Source: Cystobacterineae bacterium (GTDB taxonomy: Bacteria; Myxococcota; Myxococcia; Myxococcales; Myxococcaceae). Taken from it: 64,000 nt of DNA. Both the position numbers and the translations under genes were made by a program. Below the pieces are notes generated by a model. The model worked only from the letters and a program-made list of their open reading frames with translations, was not told the origin of the DNA and searched no databases. The DNA is taken from contig WRKR01000006.1 in NCBI GenBank assembly GCA_009782175.1, forward strand, positions 1 to 64,000, given 5' to 3'. Of this stretch, positions 57,248 to 64,000 are shown in pieces; position 1 is the stretch's first letter, and each line of letters opens with the position of its first letter.

Positions 57248-58219
57248 ATGAGTGCTTGGTCAGAGAAGTTAAACCGGTTGACAGAGGTTTTGCGTGGGGT
57301 TGAAAAACAGTTTGGGAGAGGGACGGCCGTCCAGTTGAGTGGACAGTCCATGTCGGATGTTACAGGAGGCATCCCCACAGGCTCTCTGGGGTTGGACCAT
57401 GCTTTGGGTTGTGGAGGCTATCCACGTGGTCGCATCATCGAGTTGTTTGGGCATGAAGGTTCAGGGAAGAGCAGTTTGGCCTTGCAAAGCATTGCTGCCG
57501 CGCAGGCGCAAGGCGGTGTAGCGGCTTTTGTAGATGCGGAGCATTCTTTTAGTGTGGGCTATGCGCAGAAGCTGGGCATAGAGACGGACAAGTTGGTTTT
57601 GGTAAGGGCTTCGACGGCGGAGCAAAGCTGGGAAGTCATAGAGCGTCTCATCCAAGGGGGTGTGGATTTGATTGTGGTGGACTCCATCGCCGCATTGCTT
57701 CCGAAGGCGGAGCTGGAGGCGGAGCAACCTGTGCAAGCCACTTTGCATGCGCAAATGCTCAGCCATGCCATACGCAAGCTGGCGGGCCCTCTTTTCAACT
57801 CTTCCTGCGCGCTGTTGTTGCTGAACCAGTTGCGTTATACCACCTCGCCAACGGGCACAGGTTTGCAGGCCAGCACCCCTGGTGGGGTTGCTTTAAAATT
57901 TTTCTCTTCAATACGTTGCCACGTGGAAAATCTGCAGGTGTTGAAATCTGCCTCCAAGGCCACAGGCATGTTGGCGCGCGTCAGCATTGTAAAAAACAAG
58001 TGTGCGCCACCGGCAGAGCCCATAGAGTTTGAACTGTATTTTGAGGGTGGCATTTGCAGGGCGACGGAAGCTCTGAAAATGGGGCTGTCTGCCCACAGGG
58101 TGAAGCATGAAGAAGCGGGGTTGTTTTGCGAGGGCGTTTGCCTGGGGAGAAGCGTTGAAGAGGCCATTGCCTTTTTGAAGGCCCACCCAGAAGAGCTTCC
58201 CGCCCTCATTTCCCCCTAG
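57248..58219 (+). CDS. recA: Divergent RecA recombinase
   Basis: 323 aa. Walker A is GHEGSGKS (usual GPESSGKT), the catalytic Glu is in FVDAEHS, Walker B is LIVVDSIAAL, and the filament core LHAQMLSHAIRKLAG and LLNQLR are present. The DNA-binding loops differ: L1 reads EAEQPVQATL in place of the usual EGEIGDSHMG, and L2 has TTSPTGTGLQASTPGG. The usual acidic C-terminal tail is missing. GGGAGAGG precedes the ATG. It could be a functional RecA or a second, specialised paralogue. Its TAG stop lies in the CTAG beginning repeat copy D. Confidence 0.88.
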   Translation: MSAWSEKLNRLTEVLRGVEKQFGRGTAVQLSGQSMSDVTGGIPTGSLGLDHALGCGGYPRGRIIELFGHEGSGKSSLALQSIAAAQAQGGVAAFVDAEHSFSVGYAQKLGIETDKLVLVRASTAEQSWEVIERLIQGGVDLIVVDSIAALLPKAELEAEQPVQATLHAQMLSHAIRKLAGPLFNSSCALLLLNQLRYTTSPTGTGLQASTPGGVALKFFSSIRCHVENLQVLKSASKATGMLARVSIVKNKCAPPAEPIEFELYFEGGICRATEALKMGLSAHRVKHEEAGLFCEGVCLGRSVEEAIAFLKAHPEELPALISP

Positions 58220-58428
58220 CCCGCTTCCACTTGAGGCGAGCTAAAGCTCGCCTGCACTACGCTCCAGGAAGAATGCGAAAGCTTCGCTCTCGCATTCTTC
58301 CCTCCGCTCCGCTTTGACATAATCTCTTCGTGAGACTCGCTTCGTTCGTCTATTCCGCTCCAGGAATTATTTGAGAAAGCACGCTTTTTCTGCATTCCCT
58401 CCGCTCCGTTTGGAACATGAGGCGAGCG
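58216..58428. repeat. CTAG-bounded modular repeat, copy D
   Basis: It begins CTAGCCCGCTTCCACTT on the recA stop. It has two cassettes: a perfect 12-bp stem GGAAGAATGCGA / TCGCATTCTTCC, and an imperfect one whose left arm (GGAATTATTTGAGAAA) resembles the first hairpin of copy B and whose right arm (GCTTTTTCTGCATTCC) resembles the second. The CTCTTCGTGAGACTCGCTTC spacer is shared with B. No clear right-end CTAG. Confidence 0.75.
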
Positions 58429-58461
58429 GCGGGCGAGGCCCAAGTCCCCAGGGGTGGTGCG

Positions 58462-59106
58462 TTATTCTTCACATATGGGGGCCCAGCGTTGTTGGGCGGG
58501 CACTTGGAGCAGCCTATGTTCTGGAAGCAGGCAAGCGCTGAGGCTACCGCCATAGACGCAACCGGTGTCCAGGCCTGTGGCCCAGGGGAGGGTTTGGAGT
58601 TTGCGTCTGGCGTCATGTCCAAAAAAAACGTGGGGGGGGCCATGCCAGAGTGTGGCCCAGGGTATACCTTCCCATGAGGGGCTGGCTTTTCCGCTGCTGT
58701 CCATGGAGCGCATGGTGAGGAGGTGTTCGGGGTTTTGTTTTTCTAAGGGGAGTCCAGGGAGGAGTCCTGCGTGCACGGCCAGGTGTTTGTCGTCAATGTG
58801 CAGCCACAGGGGCAAGTTTTCGAGGAGTTGCCAATCTTCCTCGCAAAGGGTTTGGGCCAGGGGTTGGAGTTTGGGCAGTCCTTTGGGGTTTCGCCTATAG
58901 CGCAGCAGGTGCTCCTCGTGGTTACCGCGCACGGCTTTGGCATTCCACTCTCGCATGCGGCGGAGCAGGCCTGCGCTGTTGGGGCCTTTGGCCACCATAT
59001 CCCCCAGCAGCACCAGTTGCTCGCCGCGGCGCAGGCCTGAGAGGCGCAGCAAGGCGTCAAACTCTTGAAGGCAGCCGTGCACATCTCCCACCACGAGGGT
59101 ACGCAT
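58462..59106 (-). CDS. ApaH/PP1-like metallophosphoesterase
   Basis: 214 aa. All metal motifs are seen: GDVHGC, GDMVAKGP, GNHE, a His in AVHAGLLPG and GHDARRKL. It is of the bacterial serine/threonine phosphatase or diadenosine tetraphosphatase type, and sequence alone does not say which. ATG 59106 starts directly at the first strand of the domain. It lies 53 nt downstream of the small helical protein gene and last in a four-gene minus-strand set. Confidence 0.87.
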   Translation of the reverse strand: MRTLVVGDVHGCLQEFDALLRLSGLRRGEQLVLLGDMVAKGPNSAGLLRRMREWNAKAVRGNHEEHLLRYRRNPKGLPKLQPLAQTLCEEDWQLLENLPLWLHIDDKHLAVHAGLLPGLPLEKQNPEHLLTMRSMDSSGKASPSWEGIPWATLWHGPPHVFFGHDARRKLQTLPWATGLDTGCVYGGSLSACLLPEHRLLQVPAQQRWAPICEE

Positions 59107-59159
59107 GGGCAAGCAAGCTAACCGGCCTGGGGGAGGGCTTCCAGGTTTTTTTGAAGGCT

Positions 59160-59429
59160 TCAGCTGGCGTCCTTGGGGCGCGAGGAGAGGGCTGTGGCAA
59201 TGGCCAGGCCTGTTTCGGACAATATCCACGGCACCTCTTCGAGTGCTGAGGCGATGCCTTCCAAAATGGAGAGGGCGTTGGGGGGCATTTGGCTGAAGTC
59301 GCCGCCGTTTTGGGCAATTTCCTGCAGAAGGGAGAGGTTGTCCTTCAGCACATCCAAAATATCATCCATGGGGTCGACAATTTTTTTCAATGCATTTTCC
59401 AAGGCATTGAGCGTCTCATTGTGTGGCAT
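59160..59429 (-). CDS. Small helical hypothetical protein
   Basis: 89 aa, mostly predicted amphipathic helix (LNALENALKKIVDPMDDILDVLKDNLSLLQEIAQNGG and ALEEVPWILSETGLAIATALS). ATG 59429 has a strong AAGGAGG 5 nt upstream, which sets the start. No signal peptide or known domain. It lies between the LarA-like and phosphoesterase genes. Function unknown. Confidence 0.75.
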   Translation of the reverse strand: MPHNETLNALENALKKIVDPMDDILDVLKDNLSLLQEIAQNGGDFSQMPPNALSILEGIASALEEVPWILSETGLAIATALSSRPKDAS

Positions 59430-59506
59430 AGAGGCCTCCTTGGGGCTTTGCAGGCAGGGCCGGTGGGCCGATGCAATGTATATGGCTTTCTTCAAAAATA
59501 GAGGCT

Positions 59507-61120
59507 TTAGAGCTTGACGTCCAGTTGAAGTGCGGGAGGGAGGTGGACGAGGCTGATGCTGGCGCTTCTTCCGAGGCTACCCAGGGCTTCTTCAATGGCT
59601 TCGGCGAGGGTATCCGTCCTGTCCCAGCCGAGTATTTTAGGCACATGGTTGTTTTCGGTGCCGGCGCAAATGACGCGGCTCATATGAGCGCGGCCATTTT
59701 CTCCCCAATACCACATATAGAAGGGGTGCACCCCGTGGTAGGCATTGCCTTTGCGATAGAGGTGTACATAGCTTGGGTTTTGGGCGAAGGCTTTTTCATA
59801 TTTATGGGAGAGGATGTGGGCGTCGCGGGTTTCGGGCAGCAGGCGGTGAAAAAACTCGATGTAGCTGGGGTGTTGTATGGGGTCAAACTCATCAAACAGG
59901 GGATGCGTAATAATGAGGATGCCCCCTTTTTTCAGGAGGGGGATGCCGCGGTTTAAGTTGAAGAGATAACCTTGAGCCATCACCTGGACGAGGATGGGGT
60001 TTAAAATGGAGTTAACGCTATAGGGGCAAACAAAGGGGATGCCCATAATAACAATATCGGACTGTCCTTTAACGGGGACGGCATATTGTTTATGGCAGAG
60101 CTCTAAAATCCGCTCATGGGTGGGCTCTGTTTTGCCGGCGAAGACGCCGATGACTTCATAGGGGGAGGGGATGGCCTGGAAGATTTTGCGCTTTAAGGGC
60201 TTAGGGGAGCGTTTGAGGAGGGCCTGCATGGCTTTAAATTTCAGTCTGTCAAACTCTTCCCAATATTCTTCTTTTTTGGTGAGGAAGCCGAGTTGGTTGT
60301 CGAACATGCGGTTATTGAGGGCGGACTCAATGTGGAAGACTTTGAGTTTTTGGTCGATGAAGCGGCCGATGCGGTTGATGGTGCTATGGAGGGCAGAGCG
60401 AGAGGGCTCCATATAGCTTTCGGTGGCGCGCAGCGTTTGTGGGTTATGGTGGTGTTGAATGCTCTGATAGCCTGCAAGTCCCGTGGCGACGGATTTATGT
60501 CCGCCATTCATGGGGACGAAGTTGACATTGACATAGATGAGCAAGTCACTTTCGGCGGCGCGGCGGTTGATGATGACGCGCTCGCCGAGCTCCGTTTCGC
60601 CGATGTCGAGCATGCCCTCTTTGTCTTCGGCGTCGTGGTTATAATAGCGCTCTGGGAAGAAGGCGTTAAAAATTTTCTTGCCCACCATGCGTTTCATTTC
60701 GGCATCCGTCATGCGGCGGTGCAAGGCGTTGGCGATGACGAGGTGGATGTCGTCGACGCCGGAGTCCGCGAGCAGCTCGAGCACCACCTCGAGGATGCTT
60801 TGCCTGACATCCGGTGTTTTCATGGGTGGCAGGGGCATGGAGAGGTCGTCAATGGCGACAGTTACTTTCATACCTGGGCGCAGGAGGGCATGCAGGGGTT
60901 CCATCTCCAGGGGGTTGTTAAGGGCCCAGCGGATGGCGGCTTTGAGGTTGGGCACGCCCTCGAGGGGGGGCCGCGGAAAAATAATACGCGTACCGACGGG
61001 CAAGTCTTCGAGGAGCAAATCCTCCCCTGAGAAGAGGAAGCGCGGTGGGGAGCCTTTCTCTTGGAAGACGACGTGGGAGTCTTTGTCATAAAGCTGTTTG
61101 AGGGTTTTGAAGGGAGTCAT
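59507..61120 (-). CDS. LarA-like (DUF2088) protein
   Basis: 537 aa. The N-terminal two-thirds follows the lactate racemase LarA pattern: GTRIIFPRPPLEG, NALHRRMTDAEM (His matching LarA His108), NHDAEDKEGMLDIG and GGHKSVATGLAG (Lys matching Lys184). The segment that holds the second catalytic His in LarA (EPHFFAG) is shortened to VPMN, so racemase activity is doubtful. Neither the nickel-pincer cofactor genes larB, larC and larE nor a lactate gene is nearby. It is coupled by position with a HAD enzyme and a phosphoesterase. Function unknown. Confidence 0.78.
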   Translation of the reverse strand: MTPFKTLKQLYDKDSHVVFQEKGSPPRFLFSGEDLLLEDLPVGTRIIFPRPPLEGVPNLKAAIRWALNNPLEMEPLHALLRPGMKVTVAIDDLSMPLPPMKTPDVRQSILEVVLELLADSGVDDIHLVIANALHRRMTDAEMKRMVGKKIFNAFFPERYYNHDAEDKEGMLDIGETELGERVIINRRAAESDLLIYVNVNFVPMNGGHKSVATGLAGYQSIQHHHNPQTLRATESYMEPSRSALHSTINRIGRFIDQKLKVFHIESALNNRMFDNQLGFLTKKEEYWEEFDRLKFKAMQALLKRSPKPLKRKIFQAIPSPYEVIGVFAGKTEPTHERILELCHKQYAVPVKGQSDIVIMGIPFVCPYSVNSILNPILVQVMAQGYLFNLNRGIPLLKKGGILIITHPLFDEFDPIQHPSYIEFFHRLLPETRDAHILSHKYEKAFAQNPSYVHLYRKGNAYHGVHPFYMWYWGENGRAHMSRVICAGTENNHVPKILGWDRTDTLAEAIEEALGSLGRSASISLVHLPPALQLDVKL

Positions 61121-61156
61121 GTTTTCACGCGTGAGGGAGAGTCCGGTTTTAAGGTT

Positions 61157-62092
61157 TTATTTAAGGAAGAGGATAGGCCAGTTATAGGCATTGGCCAAAG
61201 CGCGGAGGCGAAGGTCCGGGTTAACAACCGTAGGCCTGCCGACGGCGGCGAGCATGGCATAGTCTGAAGCGCTGTCTGAATAGGCGTGGCTTTGGTTGAG
61301 GGCGAGGTGGTGTTTTTCGCAATAGTCCCGGATGGCATCGGCCTTGTTAGCACCTTCAATGAGGGGGGGGATGACTTTGCCCGTAGCGACGCCTCCCACA
61401 AATTGCATTTTGTTGGCAATGAGGTCGTCCGCGCCGAAATAGCGGACCAGAGGCATGACCGAAAAATCCAAGGCCCCCGTAATAAAAACAATTCTGCACC
61501 CCACCCGCCTGGCCTCTTCCACCAGGTCGACGGCCTGCGGATAAATGGCCTTTTCAAGGACGTCTTCAAACAAGTCCTCCGCCAAAACCTGCAAGCGGTC
61601 CTCGGACAAGCCTTTATAATAGCGATAGAAAAACTCATTAAAGGTTTTTCGATCCACGAGGTCGAGGGCGCCGAAAACAGGGAGGCTGAGCAGGGCGGAG
61701 AGGGAGCGGCGGAGGATACCGCGCAGGCTCCCCTCATTGCCTGCATAATAGGCATAGGTGTGGACGACATTCGTAGAAACCAAGGTGCCGTCCACATCAT
61801 AGAAGGCAGCTTTCCCTGGGGCGGAGCTGTTTTCAGAGGGCTTTAAGTCCATGGCGTGTGAGTCTATAGCATGTGAGCCTGTAGCATTTAAGTCCGTGGC
61901 ATTGAAGTCCGTGGCATGGGCGTCTATAGCGGAGGGGTTTAAGCCCCTGAGAGAAGGGCAGGAGCCGCTGGTGGAGGGGCTGCTTTGGGGAAGGCTGGTT
62001 GGGGCGTCTGCCGTGGAAGGCGGCGAGGAAGTGGCCTGAGGGGGCTTTTTCCCTGTAGGGAGGTTTTGTTTGAGGGGCTCATTCACGTCCAA
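61157..62092 (-). CDS. HAD-IB (SerB-like) phosphatase with repetitive N-terminus
   Basis: 311 aa. The first 95 residues are low complexity, including six 5-residue repeats (HATDF-NATDL-NATGS type). The HAD domain follows: motif I DVDGTLV, motif II FITGALDF, motif III Lys in GANKADAIRDYC, motif IV AYSDSASDYAML. It resembles phosphoserine-phosphatase-like HAD-IB enzymes, with the substrate unknown. The start is TTG 62092 after AGGAG, or GTG 62086. It begins the minus-strand set ending with the phosphoesterase. Confidence 0.85.
   Translation of the reverse strand: MDVNEPLKQNLPTGKKPPQATSSPPSTADAPTSLPQSSPSTSGSCPSLRGLNPSAIDAHATDFNATDLNATGSHAIDSHAMDLKPSENSSAPGKAAFYDVDGTLVSTNVVHTYAYYAGNEGSLRGILRRSLSALLSLPVFGALDLVDRKTFNEFFYRYYKGLSEDRLQVLAEDLFEDVLEKAIYPQAVDLVEEARRVGCRIVFITGALDFSVMPLVRYFGADDLIANKMQFVGGVATGKVIPPLIEGANKADAIRDYCEKHHLALNQSHAYSDSASDYAMLAAVGRPTVVNPDLRLRALANAYNWPILFLK
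61846..61935. repeat. 15-bp in-frame minisatellite in the HAD gene
   Basis: Six units start at 61846, 61861, 61876, 61891, 61906 and 61921 (consensus AGTCCGTGGCATTGA). They encode 5-residue repeats rich in Asp, Ala, His and Asn on the minus strand, between a Pro/Ser-rich leader and the catalytic domain. Confidence 0.85.
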
Positions 62093-62294
62093 GGGCTCCT
62101 AAGGGGGATAATGGGCTAGAAAGCATATATCCAGAAGACATTTTAGAGTGAAAACAATTATTGAGGGGGCACATGGAAGAATTTGTTGACTCCGAGGGGC
62201 GAAGAAGGCTCTGTTTCGACAAGTTCTATAGCTTTGTCAATTTCAACGCGCCTGCTGGAAACTCCACAGGCCACAACAGGAGAAGAAAAAGAAG

Positions 62295-62690
62295 ATGGCC
62301 GCTAAAAAGCCCGCTGCAAAAAAACCCGCTGCAAAGAAGAGTGCTGCAAAAAAACCCGCTGCCAAAAAAACAGCCGTGAAGAAAGCTGCTGCTAAAAAGC
62401 CCGCTGCTAAAAAACCGGCTGCAAAACAAGCGAAAGCCAGAACGAATTCAGCGTTTATGGTTCCGCTCCAACCTTCCGCTGAGTTGGCCGAGGTGGTGGG
62501 AAGCAAGCCACTGCCTCGCACCAAGGTGATTAGTCTGATATGGGACTATATAAAGGAGCAGGGACTGCAAGACACGAAGGACAAGCGCCTCATTAACCTG
62601 GATGACACGTTGAAGGCGATTTATGGGAACAAGAAACAAATACACATGACGGGAGTCTCTCAGGCCTTTGAACACCTGAGTAAAATTTAG
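62295..62690 (+). CDS. SWIB/MDM2-domain protein with histone-H1-like tail
   Basis: 131 aa. The N-terminal 45 residues are KKPAA-type repeats (15-bp DNA unit), as in histone H1-like bacterial DNA compactors. They are followed by a complete SWIB domain (SAELAEVVGSKPLPRTKVI ... INLDDTLKAIYG ... MTGVSQAFEHLSKI). It probably binds DNA through the basic tail. The SWIB domain's bacterial partner is unknown. AGGAGAAG precedes the ATG. Confidence 0.9.
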   Translation: MAAKKPAAKKPAAKKSAAKKPAAKKTAVKKAAAKKPAAKKPAAKQAKARTNSAFMVPLQPSAELAEVVGSKPLPRTKVISLIWDYIKEQGLQDTKDKRLINLDDTLKAIYGNKKQIHMTGVSQAFEHLSKI

Positions 62691-62805
62691 TTGGAGAAGG
62701 CGTTTTTTAAAGGGCTGGGGCTTTGTCCCATGAAGTCCTGGCCCCTCACCGCAGTCAGCAATTTGCAGTTACAAGCAAGCAGTCAGCGTTTGTTTGGAAA
62801 AGCTC

Positions 62806-64000
62806 ATGTCCGAAAAGAAACCTCGTCCGGACGTAGAAGTTTGGCGGGGAGTCAGCTATCCTCTGGGAGCCACTTATGATGGTGGAGGTGTCAACTTCGC
62901 CGTTTGGTCCGAAGGTGCAACCGGAATTGACGTATGCCTTTTTGATGCTGAAAACCCCCAGAAAGAGCTTTATTCCCTGCCGCTGGTTGACGTCACTCAC
63001 CACGTGTGGCATGGCCGCGTGGCCGGGCTGAAACCAGGAGCGCTTTATGCTTTTAGAGCGCGAGGCCCCTGGCAGCCCGATAACGGTTTGCGCTTTAACC
63101 CTCACAAGCTTTTGATGGACCCCTATGCGAAGGTTTTGGTTGGAGACATTAACCACGCGGGGCCGCTGTGTGATGCGAACAGCGCAACAGGCCATGAGTT
63201 GCAGATGAATATAGAAGACAGCGCGGACTTTGTGCCGCGCTGCATGGTTGAAGACAGCCTTTATGACTGGGGAAGAGAAGTGAGCCCCAACATTATTTGG
63301 CGTCGCACCATCCTCTATGAGTTGCACCTGAAGGGGTTTACGGCGCGCCACCCGGGAGTGCCCCCTGAGTTGCGCGGGACTTATTTGGGTTTGGCACACC
63401 CTGCGGCCATTCGCCATTTGTTGGAGCTGGGCGTCACCTCCATACAACTCCAGCCCATACATGCGGGGTGCGCCGAAGGTTTTTTGAGTGCGAAGGGGCT
63501 GACCAATTATTGGAATTATAACACGCTCTCTTTCTTCTCTCCGGATGAGCGTTTTGCTTCTTCCAGGGAGCCGGGCAAAGCGGTTGTTGAGTTTAAGGAC
63601 ATGGTGAAGGCCCTGCATGAGGCAGGGCTCGAAGTTATTTTGGATGTGGTTTATAACCACAGCTGCGAAGGAAACCACCTGGGGCCCTCCCTCTCTTTTA
63701 AGGGGTTGGACAACCAAAACTATTATTGGTTGGAGCCTGGAAACCGAGCGCGCTACCGCAACTATACGGGGTGCGGGAACACACTCAAACTCAGCCACCC
63801 TCAGGTGTTGAAACTGGTGTTGGACTCGTTGCGTTATTGGGTAACCGACATGCATGTGGACGGGTTCCGCTTTGACTTGTGCTCTGTTATGGGGCGCACA
63901 GGGGATGGCGGGTTTGACTTGAATGCGGCTTTTTTTCAAGCCGTCTACCAGGACCCTGTTTTGTCCCGTGTGAAGTTGATTGCAGAGCCTTGGGATATTG
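62806..64000 (+). CDS. glgX: Glycogen debranching enzyme / isoamylase (partial)
   Basis: 398 codons are visible and the gene runs off the window. The N-terminal CBM48-like domain (GVSYPLGATYDGGGVNFAVWS) precedes the GH13 barrel with ILYELHLKGFT, DVVYNHSCEGN, the nucleophile Asp in DGFRFDLCSVMGR and the acid Glu in LIAEPWDI. It hydrolyses alpha-1,6 branches of glycogen. ATG 62806 is the first start in frame, with a weak GGAAAAG upstream. Confidence 0.92.
   Translation, partial: MSEKKPRPDVEVWRGVSYPLGATYDGGGVNFAVWSEGATGIDVCLFDAENPQKELYSLPLVDVTHHVWHGRVAGLKPGALYAFRARGPWQPDNGLRFNPHKLLMDPYAKVLVGDINHAGPLCDANSATGHELQMNIEDSADFVPRCMVEDSLYDWGREVSPNIIWRRTILYELHLKGFTARHPGVPPELRGTYLGLAHPAAIRHLLELGVTSIQLQPIHAGCAEGFLSAKGLTNYWNYNTLSFFSPDERFASSREPGKAVVEFKDMVKALHEAGLEVILDVVYNHSCEGNHLGPSLSFKGLDNQNYYWLEPGNRARYRNYTGCGNTLKLSHPQVLKLVLDSLRYWVTDMHVDGFRFDLCSVMGRTGDGGFDLNAAFFQAVYQDPVLSRVKLIAEPWDI

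Overview
The window looks like chromosomal DNA of a Gram-negative (diderm), respiring bacterium, probably from the Myxococcota or a related lineage of the former Deltaproteobacteria. The evidence is an LptD outer-membrane assembly protein, several predicted outer-membrane-type lipoproteins, a secreted matrixin with a MYXO-CTERM-like tail, a complete o-succinylbenzoate menaquinone pathway, complex I genes, a C5 haem pathway and an M16 active/inactive peptidase pair. The lineage is inferred from family content and was not confirmed by a database search.

Layout: 1-382 is a non-coding array of small hairpins. 383-3791 (minus) holds a NarL-type regulator and an M16 peptidase pair. 4050-7778 holds a HAD 5'-nucleotidase, a GAF-GGDEF cyclase and an FtsB-like protein. 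7920-16890 is the menaquinone block: menF-menD-menH-menB-menA-menC-menE on the minus strand, chained by 4-nt overlaps, with menG/ubiE facing away across a CTAG-bounded repeat. 16989-20327 has an acidic zinc-ribbon protein, a DUF4870 membrane protein, malate dehydrogenase and isocitrate dehydrogenase. 20481-25893 has an FHA plus degenerate AAA+ regulator, LptD, the matrixin and its partner. 25931-28483 is gltX and rtcB. 28883-36008 holds mostly uncharacterised envelope or secreted proteins, tRNA-Gln(CTG) and a large glycosidase lipoprotein. 36321-41860 encodes complex I subunits C, D, G, H and I, followed by a Nudix hydrolase. 42592-54664 is a haem supercluster (hemB, D, E, G, A, C, L, H) that contains a two-component system and a Sel1 protein. 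54802-64000 has a prohibitin, asd, a divergent recA, a minus-strand set (HAD, LarA-like, small helical protein, ApaH-like phosphatase), a SWIB protein with a histone-like tail, and the start of glgX.

The blocks fit one respiratory lifestyle: menaquinone, haem, complex I and TCA enzymes feed one electron-transport chain. The haem set lacks only a coproporphyrinogen oxidase. Complex I lacks A, B, E, F and J-N here.

The most unusual signals are not ordinary genes. The first is a modular intergenic repeat bounded by CTAG, often placed on a gene's TAG stop, carrying hairpin cassettes whose stem sequences differ while pairing is kept. The second is a change of GC skew from C-rich to G-rich on the plus strand around the haem cluster, with origin-like polarity. 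The third is a set of unrelated minisatellites that share a 15-bp period. The fourth is an FHA protein built like a sigma-54 activator that has lost the GAFTGA, Walker B and arginine-finger residues.
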